Shown here in pieces: positions 14,481 through 22,740 of a DNA stretch of 23,369 nucleotides. The notes beneath the pieces were generated by a model. That model saw only the letters and a program-made list of their open reading frames with translations, had not been told where the DNA came from and made no database searches. The position numbers and the translations under genes were made by a program. Within the stretch, counting starts at the first letter, position 1. Each line of letters starts with the position of its first letter. Source of the stretch: Algiphilus sp. GTDB lineage: Bacteria > Pseudomonadota > Gammaproteobacteria > Nevskiales > Nevskiaceae. The stretch covers positions 1 through 23,369 of the forward strand of contig NZ_JAGLEJ010000035.1 of assembly GCF_023145115.1 (NCBI RefSeq), given 5' to 3'.

Positions 14481-16373
14481 TCAGAACTGATACTGAGCGT
14501 TGATGGAGAGATAGTCGCGATCGGCGAACGGATTCGATCGAACGAACCCGCGGATGAAGTCGTTCGGATTGCCGAAGAAGAAGTTGTACATCATGCCGAT
14601 CGAGAAGTTCTGCAGGTACTGCATGCTCGCGCCGATGCCGAGTCGGCGATCGCCCTCGCCGAACAGTGCGCCGAAGGAGCCGGCCTGCGCGGGGTCGCCG
14701 TAGGTGAGCTCGGCATAGGACAGGGTGCCCGAGAGATCCCAGCCCGACAGGACATTGCGCTTGCGCGGCAGCACCAGGAACTGGAATCCGGCGGACTCCT
14801 CGTCGAAGAAGAGGGTGTCGCCGTTGCCCTGCGGGATGATGCCGGGCTGCGGATCGTCGAGCCTGTCGACGTCGAGCACGCGGATGTACTGGGCCTCGCC
14901 GACGATGTTGACCTCGTCGAAATAGAACGGCGGATTGAAGGCGGCGATGCTCGACACCAGGATCTGCCCGGTCTTGCCCCGCTGCGCGATCGGCGTCTCG
15001 ACACCGGAGGCGAGCGTGAAGACATCGATGTTGATGCCGTCGCGGTAGTTCACCTCGCCGGCGACGCTGAGCCCGAACAGGGTGGTCGAGAAGCTCAGGT
15101 TGATGAGATCGATGTCGTCGAAATACTTCATGTTGTAGCTCACCGGCACCCGCTGGTTGATGATGCCGGTGGTGAGCTCGATACCCGCCACGGTGCCGAT
15201 GGGCGCGAACCCGAGATTGAGGTTCACCGAGGGATTGGGGCTGTGATAGCGCACGTAGTGCAGGCCCACCGAGGTATTCGGGGTGAGGCGGTAGTCGAAG
15301 CCCAGTCCCCATTGCGGATCGTCGTCGTCCGGTCGGATGTCGGGCTCGCGGAAGGTCAGGATCTCGGGACGGGCGTTGAGCAGCACCCCGCCCAGGCCAC
15401 CGAGGTTGCAGAGCTGACTGAGATCCAGGTCGAGCACCGGCAGCACGTCGAGCAGACCGGGGCAGCCGTCGAGGAATGCCGGGTTGATCGAGCCGTAGGC
15501 GAACTGGGCGCCGGGCCCGACGATGTCCGACGGCGAGAAGTAGCTGCCCACCGGGAAGATCTCGTTCTTCTCGAAGCGGAACTTGTAGTAGCCCTTGAAC
15601 GTCCAGTCGAGCCCGAGTCCGAGGCGCACCGAGACCTGGGGGGTCGGCAGCAGGATGTCCTTGACCTCGGCACCCGGCACGAAGCCCTTGTTGGCGTCGG
15701 CGTGCCCCTGATCGCGGGCCATGCCCCCGAAGAACAGGGCTTCGCCCCAGGTCACGAGCTGCTGGCCGACACGCACGTTCAGATAGGAGAAGTCGCCGAA
15801 CGGAAAGTCGGCGATGGCGTAGGCCTCGAGTAGCTGTGCACGACGACCGTTGCGGGTCTGCATGTCGTCGGAGAACTCGTCGGTATTGCCGTCGTCCCCC
15901 GCATTGCCCTCGTCATCCAGGCGGTTGAGGTACTCGGCGTTCTTGTTGGCATTGCTGCGCATGTAGACGTTGTCGTAGAACGCCGATCCGCTCAGCACGA
16001 AGGCCAGGTTGTCACGCTCCAGCGACAGCTCGGCGAGCGCGCTGACGCGATTGTTGATGAGGTCGAACTGCTCGAAGTTGCGATTGCCGTCGTCGAAGTT
16101 CGAGGTGTTCGCCAGTCCGGTGCGCTCGAAGCCGATGATCTGGCCCTGCGGCTCGGGGAACACGACCGGACGCAGCGGATCGATCTGCCCCTCGGTCAGC
16201 GAACGGTTCTGCTTTTCCATGCGCATCGCCATGGCGTAGCCCAGCGTGAGCTTGTAGGTCCCCTGCACGTCGAAGGGCAGATCCACGTCGTTCGCCATTG
16301 CGGGCAGACACAGTGCCACGGCTGCCACTAGAGCCGGGTAGCGCGACCACCCGAACCGATTCTTATCCGTCAT
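14481..16373 (-). CDS. DUF1302-family outer-membrane protein, paralogue B
   Basis: A 630-residue exported protein. The signal peptide ends at LPAMA before NDVDLPF; a predicted beta-barrel follows and ends in YLSINAQYQF. It is clearly a duplicate of paralogue A: long stretches are identical or conservatively changed. Differences cluster near the mature N-terminus, the acidic segment around residues 145-160 and the loop between Cys304 and Cys322 (27 positions apart in A, 18 here). GGGGGAG lies before the ATG at 16373; upstream in-frame codons are ignored because they run into the promoter. It is the first gene of a unit with the MarR-fused flavin reductase. It is divergent from the WS/DGAT gene across 174 bases that hold motif copy B. 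Confidence 0.92.
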   Translation of the reverse strand: MTDKNRFGWSRYPALVAAVALCLPAMANDVDLPFDVQGTYKLTLGYAMAMRMEKQNRSLTEGQIDPLRPVVFPEPQGQIIGFERTGLANTSNFDDGNRNFEQFDLINNRVSALAELSLERDNLAFVLSGSAFYDNVYMRSNANKNAEYLNRLDDEGNAGDDGNTDEFSDDMQTRNGRRAQLLEAYAIADFPFGDFSYLNVRVGQQLVTWGEALFFGGMARDQGHADANKGFVPGAEVKDILLPTPQVSVRLGLGLDWTFKGYYKFRFEKNEIFPVGSYFSPSDIVGPGAQFAYGSINPAFLDGCPGLLDVLPVLDLDLSQLCNLGGLGGVLLNARPEILTFREPDIRPDDDDPQWGLGFDYRLTPNTSVGLHYVRYHSPNPSVNLNLGFAPIGTVAGIELTTGIINQRVPVSYNMKYFDDIDLINLSFSTTLFGLSVAGEVNYRDGINIDVFTLASGVETPIAQRGKTGQILVSSIAAFNPPFYFDEVNIVGEAQYIRVLDVDRLDDPQPGIIPQGNGDTLFFDEESAGFQFLVLPRKRNVLSGWDLSGTLSYAELTYGDPAQAGSFGALFGEGDRRLGIGASMQYLQNFSIGMMYNFFFGNPNDFIRGFVRSNPFADRDYLSINAQYQF

Positions 16374-16462
16374 CGTCTCTCCCCCGGAAGACTCCGGTCG
16401 CTTTGTCCTTGTTACTCGGAACGGAACGCTGTGCAACACTAGTTGGGCGCCGGTTGCGGGCC

Positions 16463-16479
16463 ATCACCCAAACTGACTA
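16463..16479 (-). promoter_or_regulatory. Shared 17-base motif, copy B (DUF1302-B)
   Basis: The reverse strand reads TAGTCAGTTTGGGTGAT, 90 bases before the DUF1302-B start. It matches copy A at 14 of 17 positions. It is also 69 bases upstream of the divergent WS/DGAT start, so it could control both. A further ACTAGTTGGGCG (16439-16450) on the other strand resembles a partial, shortened inverted copy. Confidence 0.5.
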
Positions 16480-16547
16480 GGGGATGACACGCGATGCCAG
16501 GGCGCTATCAACCGGGGCCACGACCCCGCGAGCACGGGGAGACACGA

Positions 16548-17981
16548 ATGAAGCGACTTGGCGTCCTCGACACCGCGTTCCTTCGCATGGAGTCGGCGCG
16601 TACACCGATGCACGTGGGCGGATTGATGACCTTCAAGCTGCCCGACGATGCGCCCAACGACTACCTGCACCGGCTCACCGAACGGCTGCGCGCGCATCCG
16701 TTCATGCCCTTCCCCTTCGACCACAAGCTGCACTGGCCGGCATCGCGCGCCATGCCTCCGGCCTGGGTGCCGACCGAGACCGACCTCGACTACCACATCC
16801 GCCACTCGGCGCTGCCCTATCCAGGTGGCGAGCGCGAGCTCGGCGTGCTGGTGGCGCGACTGCATTCCCACGCCATGGACTTCGACCGTCCCCTGTGGGA
16901 ATGCCATCTCATCGAGGGTCTCGAGAACAACCGCTTCGCGTTCTACTTCAAGGCGCACCACTGCGCCATCGACGGCATGGGCGGCATGCAGCTGGTGAAG
17001 ACCTGGCTGTCCCCCGATCCCGACGACAGGCACAGCCCGGGCGAGCGGCTCGCGGCCGCCAACGCCGAGCGGGCGGCGCGCCGCCGTCCCGAACCGCCGA
17101 TCCAGGCGCCGCGCGGGCTGCACGAGATGCTCGAACGCGTGATGACCGGCAGCAAGGTGCGCGCGGGCACCGCGCGCGACATCGCGAGCACGTTCTACCG
17201 ACTCAGTCAGGGCGGCGAGAACAGCGTCATCCGCGCCGCGCTGCGCACACCGCGCACGCCCTTCAATGTCCCGGTGACCGCGCAGCGGCGGCTGGGCACG
17301 CAGCTGCTCGAACGCAACCGGCTGTCCGAGATCGCGCATGCCACCGACACGACCATCAACGACATCGCGCTCAGCCTCTGCGGCGGCGCCACGCGGCGCT
17401 ACCTGCAGGAGCTCGACGCCCTTCCCGACCGCCCGCTGACCGCATCGGTGCCCATCGGTCTCCCGCGCACCGACGGCAAGCCCGGCAATGCCGTGAGCGG
17501 CTTCGTGTGCCCGATCGGCACGCACATCCCCGACCCGCTGCTGCGTCTGCAGCGCATCCACAGCATCACCCAGCGCACCAAGGAGCAGATGCTCTGCGTG
17601 TCATCCGCGGCGCTGGAGCGCTTCGGCATGTTCGGCATCGCGCCGCTCATGCTCGGCCAGCTCACCGGCACACTGCCCAAGTGGCCGCCGCTGTTCAACG
17701 TGGTGCTGTCGAACGTGGTGGCGTCGAAGGAGCGGCTCTACATGATGGGCGCGGAGCTGGAGGCCATCTATCCCATGTCGATCCTGTTCGACGGATACGG
17801 CCTCAACCTCACCGTGGTGGGATACGCCGACAGCGTGGCGGTGGGCTATACCGGCTGCCGCAACGCAGTGCCGTCGCTGCAGCGACTGGCGGTGTACACC
17901 GGCGAGGCGCTCGACGAGCTGGAGGGGGCGCTCAAACCCGGACGCAAGCGCCGGGCGCCGCGGAAGAAGCCTCAGAGCTGA
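16548..17981 (+). CDS. WS/DGAT-type wax ester/triacylglycerol acyltransferase
   Basis: A 477-residue enzyme of the bifunctional wax ester synthase/diacylglycerol acyltransferase family, which joins acyl-CoA to a long alcohol or diacylglycerol to make storage lipid. The catalytic HHxxxDG motif is intact as HHCAIDG (His137, His138, Asp142). Also seen are the N-terminal LDTAFLRMES.TPMHVGG, the family's NDIALSLCGGATRRYL, and the C-terminal PMSILFDGYGLNLTVVGYAD. The ATG at 16548 is chosen because GGGGAG stands 8 bases before it and the family N-terminus starts there. Its last 10 bases overlap the end of the convergent ferredoxin gene. It is divergent from DUF1302-B. Confidence 0.93.
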   Translation: MKRLGVLDTAFLRMESARTPMHVGGLMTFKLPDDAPNDYLHRLTERLRAHPFMPFPFDHKLHWPASRAMPPAWVPTETDLDYHIRHSALPYPGGERELGVLVARLHSHAMDFDRPLWECHLIEGLENNRFAFYFKAHHCAIDGMGGMQLVKTWLSPDPDDRHSPGERLAAANAERAARRRPEPPIQAPRGLHEMLERVMTGSKVRAGTARDIASTFYRLSQGGENSVIRAALRTPRTPFNVPVTAQRRLGTQLLERNRLSEIAHATDTTINDIALSLCGGATRRYLQELDALPDRPLTASVPIGLPRTDGKPGNAVSGFVCPIGTHIPDPLLRLQRIHSITQRTKEQMLCVSSAALERFGMFGIAPLMLGQLTGTLPKWPPLFNVVLSNVVASKERLYMMGAELEAIYPMSILFDGYGLNLTVVGYADSVAVGYTGCRNAVPSLQRLAVYTGEALDELEGALKPGRKRRAPRKKPQS

Positions 17982-18292
17982 CCGGCGGGAATGCGCACGA
18001 TCATGCCGTCGAGCGCATCGGCGACCGTGATCTGGCAGCACAGCCGACTGTCCGGCGCCGGGTCCGCGGCGCACTCGAGCATCATCGCCTCCATCTCGTC
18101 GGCCGTGCCGATACGGGCCGCCCAGGCCGCATCGATGTAGACGTGGCAGGTTGCGCAGGAGCACGATCCGCCGCACTCGCCGACGATGCCCGGCACCATG
18201 CTGCCGGTCGCAGCCTCCATGACGGTCTGGCCGCTCTCGGCTTCGACCGCGTGCTCGGTGCCCGAGGGCTCCACGAATCGGATGAGGGGCAT
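17972..18292 (-). CDS. Putidaredoxin-type [2Fe-2S] ferredoxin
   Basis: A 106-residue ferredoxin of the adrenodoxin/putidaredoxin class, which passes single electrons to cytochrome P450 or other oxygenases. The cluster ligands are Cys40, Cys46, Cys49 (ECGGSCSCATC, C-x5-C-x2-C) and Cys86 in SRLCCQI, almost the same numbering as putidaredoxin, including the extra Cys85. The length is also the same. CGGAG lies 7 bases before the ATG. It is 24 bases downstream of the ferredoxin reductase gene, its obvious redox partner. No P450 or oxygenase gene is in the window. Confidence 0.95.
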   Translation of the reverse strand: MPLIRFVEPSGTEHAVEAESGQTVMEAATGSMVPGIVGECGGSCSCATCHVYIDAAWAARIGTADEMEAMMLECAADPAPDSRLCCQITVADALDGMIVRIPAGQL

Positions 18293-18316
18293 GCGGGGGC
18301 TCCGCGGCCGACCGGC

Positions 18317-19558
18317 TCAGGCCGGCAGCATCTCCTTGAGCGGCACGTCCGGATCGGCAAGCTGCTCGGGGTCGGGTGCGATGCCGGCGGTCACCAGCTT
18401 CTTGGCGAACATGAAATCCTGCGGGCGCCCCACCGAGTCGGCCGCGATCAACCGGCCCTCGCGCAGATAGAAGGCCGAGAACCGCGACTCGGACTCCGGA
18501 TCCCCGCGCAGCACGATGGCGTCGAATCCGCCCGAGAGACCGGCCATCTGCAGCTTGCAGTCGTACTGATCGGACCAGAACCACGGCACGGCTTCGTAGA
18601 CTTCTTCTGCGCCGAGCATCGTGGCGGCGGCGACACGGGCCTGCTCCATGGCGTTCTGGACCGATTCGAGCCGGGTCCGGCCACCCGCGAAACGATTGGG
18701 ATGGTTGGCGCAATCCCCGGCGGCGACGATGTCCGGATCCGATGTGCGTGCGCATTCGTCGACGATGATGCCGTTGTCGACGGCAAGCCCCGCCGCTTCC
18801 GCGATCTCGGTGTTGGGGATCAGGCCGATGCCCACCACCACCAGATCGGTATCGATATGGGTGCCGTCGCCGAGCGTGACGCGGCTCACCCGGCCATCGT
18901 CGCCCTCGAAGGCCTGAACCCCGATGCCGGTGCGCAGATCGACACCGGCTTCGCGGTGGATGCGCTCGAAGAAGCGCGAAACCACCGGCGCCGTGACCCG
19001 CGCGAGCACCCGGTCCAGCGCCTCGACCACGGTGACGTCCAGACCGAGCTTGCGCGCCGATGCGGCAACCTCCAGCCCGATGAAGCCGCCGCCGACGATG
19101 GTGATGTGCATGCCTTCGCGACAGCGCTCGCGGATCGCATCGACGTCGGCAATGCTCCTGAGCAGGCAGACCCCGTCGAGATCGGCGCCCGCCACCGGGA
19201 TCGGTCGCGGCCGCCCCCCGGTGGTGAGGGCCAGCCTGTCGTAGCCGATGCTGCGGCCGTCGGCCAGCGCGACGGTGTGCGCAGCGGGATCGATGGCCGT
19301 GACCGCGACCCCGCCGATGAAGTCGATGCGCGCCTTCTCCAGCTGCTCCGGCTTCATGACGAACAGGCTGTCGCCGGTGGCGTCACCGCTGAAGTAGGCC
19401 TTGGACAGCGGCGGGCGCCGATACGGCGGGGCCTGCTCTTCCCCGATCAGCGTGATCCGGCCCTCGAAGCCGCGCTTGCGCAGACTGGATGCCACCTCGG
19501 CGCCCGCCTGCCCGGCCCCGATGATGACGTAGTGCTGGTCCTGGTTGCTTTCGCTCAT
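18317..19558 (-). CDS. FAD-dependent ferredoxin reductase (putidaredoxin-reductase type)
   Basis: A 413-residue NAD(P)H-dependent reductase. The FAD-binding motif is GAGQAG (14-19), and YRRPPLSKAY (46-55) is typical of the putidaredoxin/rubredoxin reductase group. The NAD-binding motif is GGGFIG (156-161), and VVVGIGLIPNTEIAE and IVAAGDCA bind FAD. The C-terminal reductase domain carries WFWSDQYDCKLQMAG. It oxidises NADH and reduces the ferredoxin encoded just downstream. The ATG at 19558 is chosen because the Rossmann fold begins 10 residues later. No ribosome-binding site is evident, so expression may depend on translation of the lipase gene 41 bases upstream. Confidence 0.94.
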   Translation of the reverse strand: MSESNQDQHYVIIGAGQAGAEVASSLRKRGFEGRITLIGEEQAPPYRRPPLSKAYFSGDATGDSLFVMKPEQLEKARIDFIGGVAVTAIDPAAHTVALADGRSIGYDRLALTTGGRPRPIPVAGADLDGVCLLRSIADVDAIRERCREGMHITIVGGGFIGLEVAASARKLGLDVTVVEALDRVLARVTAPVVSRFFERIHREAGVDLRTGIGVQAFEGDDGRVSRVTLGDGTHIDTDLVVVGIGLIPNTEIAEAAGLAVDNGIIVDECARTSDPDIVAAGDCANHPNRFAGGRTRLESVQNAMEQARVAAATMLGAEEVYEAVPWFWSDQYDCKLQMAGLSGGFDAIVLRGDPESESRFSAFYLREGRLIAADSVGRPQDFMFAKKLVTAGIAPDPEQLADPDVPLKEMLPA

Positions 19559-19599
19559 GATGGCGTGCTGTGGGAAAGATCGACTGGAAGGGACGCATC

Positions 19600-20649
19600 C
19601 TACTGCAACATTGGTGTCGAGCATGGCGCGGCGCCGTCGCTCGCGTACCCGCGCAGCGCCGGCTCCCCGGCGGCGAGGTTGAGCGCGGGCAGCCCGTTGC
19701 CGGGCTCCTGCAGCACCGTCGTCACCAGCCCGCCGAGGAGCGCCGGCAGCGGCGCGATCTCCAGCCGCGGCACCAGCGGCAGCGCCGCGCAGAGATCGGC
19801 GCCACCGGCGCGCGCGACATCGGCGGGGCCGGGATGCTGCATCGCGTCGCGTGCGAGCGCGAAGCTCATGCCGTCGAGCAGCCCTATGGTGACGTGATCC
19901 ACCAGTCGGCCGGGACAGACGTCCTGTATCAGCACATTGGTAACCCGCGGATTGCCGGCTCCGAACGCGATGGCGGCGGTGGGCACCGGCGTCACCGGCT
20001 GCACAAGTTCGTCATAGCGCGTGTAGACGGCCGTGTAGTCGATGTCGCCCGGCGTCTCGTCACCGCTGTTGAGGGCCGCGATGAAGGCCGAATCCGACGC
20101 GAACTGGAAGAAGACTTCGGGTGTGGTCGGCCCGGGGATGACGCCCAGCAGATCCCCGATCGCCGCCGCCCCGGTGCCCTGATTGGGTCCGGCCAGCATG
20201 ATGAAGTCGTCGACCGCGGCGCGCGCCGACGGCCACCAGCGGATGGCCCAGCGCGGCACCAGCACACCCTGGCTGTGCCCGATCACCGCCACCCGCCGGC
20301 TGCTTTCGGCGTGCATGCGCCGCAGGGCGTGGACGACATACTCCGCGGACCGCTGCATGTCTCCGAATCCGCGATCCGGGTAGGTCACCGTGCAGACGTC
20401 GTGACCTTCCGCCTCGAGGATCGGTCGCCAGGTCCAGTCGTACTGCTCGAAGCCGGCGGTGAAGGTGCCGTGCACCAGCAGCACCAGCGGATGCTCGGGA
20501 TTGTCGAAGGCGCCGCAGCGCAGCGCCGCCTCCAGCTCGCGCGGATCGGTCTGCAGCGTCGGCTCCGTGCAGCCGGCCGCCTGGTCGCCTCCGCAGCCGG
20601 ACAGCGCCAGCACCGACGCGAAGAGCGCCGCGCCGGCAACCTGTCTCAC
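19600..20649 (-). CDS. Secreted lipase lipoprotein, Candida lipase B-like
   Basis: A 349-residue exported alpha/beta hydrolase. The signal peptide ends in lipobox L16-S-G-C19, so it is predicted to be a lipoprotein. The oxyanion motif is LLVHGT (His60-Gly61). The nucleophile is in GHSQG (Ser126), the acid in YDELVQP (Asp213) and the His in VDHVTI (His252). The order and neighbourhood of this triad, together with YPDRGFGDMQ, resemble the Candida antarctica lipase B-like family found in actinomycetes and proteobacteria. The GTG start overlaps the stop of the upstream SDR as GTGA, so translation is coupled; this start gives the export signal directly. It probably frees fatty acids or alcohols from esters outside the cytoplasm, feeding the enzymes of its operon. 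Confidence 0.88.
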   Translation of the reverse strand: MRQVAGAALFASVLALSGCGGDQAAGCTEPTLQTDPRELEAALRCGAFDNPEHPLVLLVHGTFTAGFEQYDWTWRPILEAEGHDVCTVTYPDRGFGDMQRSAEYVVHALRRMHAESSRRVAVIGHSQGVLVPRWAIRWWPSARAAVDDFIMLAGPNQGTGAAAIGDLLGVIPGPTTPEVFFQFASDSAFIAALNSGDETPGDIDYTAVYTRYDELVQPVTPVPTAAIAFGAGNPRVTNVLIQDVCPGRLVDHVTIGLLDGMSFALARDAMQHPGPADVARAGGADLCAALPLVPRLEIAPLPALLGGLVTTVLQEPGNGLPALNLAAGEPALRGYASDGAAPCSTPMLQ

Positions 20650-21512
20650 GCGTACCAGTCCGGCCGCCCGTGTGTCCACAGCTCGCCCCACATCCGGCCG
20701 CCGCCATCGACGGTCAGCACCTCGCCGGTGATGAAGGTCGATGAAGGCGCCGCCAGGTAAACGCACGCCTCGGCGATCTCCATGGGCGTGCCCGGTCGCT
20801 TCATGGGATTGGCACGCGGGAACTCGCGCTGCGCTTCCGGCGGGTACACCTCCAGCCCTTCGGTGGCCGTAAGCCCCGGCGCCACGCAGTTGATCCGGAT
20901 ATCCAGCGGCGCCCACTCGACCGCCACGGTCCGTACCGCACCGATGATGCCGGCGCGCGCCGCGACCGTGTGCGCCACGCCGGGCATGCCGCGCTCGGTG
21001 ACCACCACGACGTTGACGATGGCCCCGCCCCGCCCGGCATCGCGCCAGCCCCGGGCGGCGCGCTGCATCATGAACCAGGTGCCGTTGAGGTTGTTCTGCA
21101 CCACCGCATTCCAGCCATTCGGCGAGAAGTCGATGGCCTCGCCGGGGAACTGCCCGCCGGCATTGTTGATGACGATGTCGGGCACGCCCACCTCGTCGGC
21201 GATGCGGCCGTAGAGCGCATCGACCGCATCGGCATCGCGCACGTTGGCCGCGAAGCCGTGCATGCGCGCGCCGCGCTCACGGGCGAAACCGACCACCGCA
21301 TCGAGCTTCTCCTGCGTGCGGCCGCAGATCACCACCTCGCCGCCGAGCCGCGCGCAGAGCAGCGCGACGGCGCGGCCGATCCCGCTGCCGCCGCCGCTGA
21401 CCAGCAGCGTCCGGCCCGCGAACAGATCGTCGCGATAGACCGTGGGCGCGGCCCACAGATGCTCGGGTGCGTTGACTTCCTGCGGGTCGATGCCGCCGGG
21501 TACCTCGGTCAT
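20646..21512 (-). CDS. SDR of the peroxisomal trans-2-enoyl-CoA reductase (PECR) type
   Basis: A 288-residue SDR. The cofactor loop is SGGGSGIG (39-46) and NNAGG is intact (116-120). The active site differs from classical SDRs: the YxxxK positions read Thr182 and Arg186 within HTVAARAG. This agrees with the PECR/2,4-dienoyl-CoA reductase group (AARAG followed by LAxEW and IRINCVAPG), so it likely acts on an enoyl-CoA rather than being dead. The ATG at 21512 is used; a GTG at 21524 in frame is the alternative, and neither has a well-spaced ribosome site. The gene overlaps or touches the acyl-CoA dehydrogenase stop codon and overlaps the lipase start, which indicates a tightly coupled operon. 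Confidence 0.87.
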   Translation of the reverse strand: MTEVPGGIDPQEVNAPEHLWAAPTVYRDDLFAGRTLLVSGGGSGIGRAVALLCARLGGEVVICGRTQEKLDAVVGFARERGARMHGFAANVRDADAVDALYGRIADEVGVPDIVINNAGGQFPGEAIDFSPNGWNAVVQNNLNGTWFMMQRAARGWRDAGRGGAIVNVVVVTERGMPGVAHTVAARAGIIGAVRTVAVEWAPLDIRINCVAPGLTATEGLEVYPPEAQREFPRANPMKRPGTPMEIAEACVYLAAPSSTFITGEVLTVDGGGRMWGELWTHGRPDWYA

Positions 21513-21516
21513 GCCC

Positions 21517-22740
21517 TCAGCCACGCAGCAGCTCGCCGCTGATGATGAGCTTGCGCACCTCGGTGGTGCCGGCGCCGATCTCCAGCAGCTTGATCGAGCG
21601 ATAGAGCCGGTTGATCTCCGACTCCCAGATGTAGCCGTTGCCGCCGTGGATCTGCACTGCCTCGTTGAGCACCTCGTTCATGGTCTCGGCCACGAACATC
21701 ACACCGGCCGCGGTGATGCGGTGGATCTCGCCGCGCCCGCCGTCGTTCTCGCCGATGACATTGGCAGCGCGCAGGGTCTGGTAGGTGTACAGGCGCATGG
21801 CCTCGACCTTGGTGTAGATCGTGGCCAGCTTGTCCTGGATCATCTGGAATTCGCTGATCGCCTTGCCGAACTGCTTGCGCTGACGCGCGAAGTCCAGCGA
21901 CAGCTCCAGCGCGCGCTCGGCAATGCCGAGACAGATCGGCGAGATCATGGCGCGCTCCAGATCGAGCCCCGACATCACCACCCGCACGCCGGCATTCTCG
22001 GTGCCGACCAGGTTCTCGGCCGGCACCTTGCAGTCCTCGAACACCAGCTCGGCGGTCTGGCTGCCGCGGAACCCCATCTTGATCAGCTTCTGCGCCACCT
22101 TGAAGCCGGGGAAGTCCTTCTCGACCAGGAAGGCCGAGATGCCGTGCGCGCCCTTGTCCTTGTCGGTCTTGGCATAGACCAGCAGTACATCGGCCACCGG
22201 CCCGTTGGTGATGTAGATCTTGGAACCGTTGAGGATGTAGTGGTCGCCCTCGCGGCGCGCGGTCGTGCGCATCGATCCCAGCGCATCGGACCCGGCGCCC
22301 GGCTCGGTGAGCCCCAGCGCGCCGATCAGCTCGCCGCTGCACAGCCCCGGCACGTACTTGCGCTTCTGCTCCTCGCTGGCGTTGCGCAGGATGTTGTGCA
22401 GGCACAGATTCTCGTGTGCCACCCAGGACAGCGCCAGCGCATGATTCCAGCGCCCGAAGGCCTGCAGCACCAGCCCGCTGGTGAACACGTCCATGCCCGA
22501 ACCGCCCAGCGACTCGGGCGCGGTGATGCCGAAGAAGCCGGTCTCGCCGATCTTCGGGAAAGCAGTGTCCGGCCACCACTCCTCGTTGTCCATGCGCTCG
22601 GCCAGCGGATACAGCTCGGCCTGCGCGAAGCGATCGGCCTGATCGAGGATCTCCAGTTCTTCGGCCGACAGACCGGTGAAGGCCTGCGTGACCGACGGCC
22701 GCTCGGCGGCCGGGCTGCTGTCGGGCATGGGGTGCACCAT
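21517..22740 (-). CDS. Acyl-CoA dehydrogenase, isovaleryl-CoA dehydrogenase-like
   Basis: A 407-residue flavoenzyme that makes an alpha,beta-double bond in an acyl-CoA. Signatures are LGLTEPGAGSDALG, YILNGSKIYITNG, ARQRKQFGKAISEFQ and AVQIHGGNGY. The catalytic Glu at the position usual for medium-chain enzymes is replaced (EIGAGT). A Glu sits in LDLERAM (Glu262), as in isovaleryl-CoA dehydrogenase, where the base is at that site. Branched or bulky acyl-CoA is therefore the likely substrate class. Start choice is uncertain: ATG at 22740 or 22728, neither with a well-placed ribosome site. It is first in a five-gene leftward operon with the PECR-like SDR, lipase and ferredoxin pair. Confidence 0.92.
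   Translation of the reverse strand: MVHPMPDSSPAAERPSVTQAFTGLSAEELEILDQADRFAQAELYPLAERMDNEEWWPDTAFPKIGETGFFGITAPESLGGSGMDVFTSGLVLQAFGRWNHALALSWVAHENLCLHNILRNASEEQKRKYVPGLCSGELIGALGLTEPGAGSDALGSMRTTARREGDHYILNGSKIYITNGPVADVLLVYAKTDKDKGAHGISAFLVEKDFPGFKVAQKLIKMGFRGSQTAELVFEDCKVPAENLVGTENAGVRVVMSGLDLERAMISPICLGIAERALELSLDFARQRKQFGKAISEFQMIQDKLATIYTKVEAMRLYTYQTLRAANVIGENDGGRGEIHRITAAGVMFVAETMNEVLNEAVQIHGGNGYIWESEINRLYRSIKLLEIGAGTTEVRKLIISGELLRG

Noticed and set aside
16484..19897. A very long open frame on the plus strand (over 1,100 codons)
   Set aside because: It lies out of frame with WS/DGAT and then antisense to the ferredoxin and reductase genes. Its translation is Arg/Ala/His-rich with no domains, as GC-rich shadow frames are.
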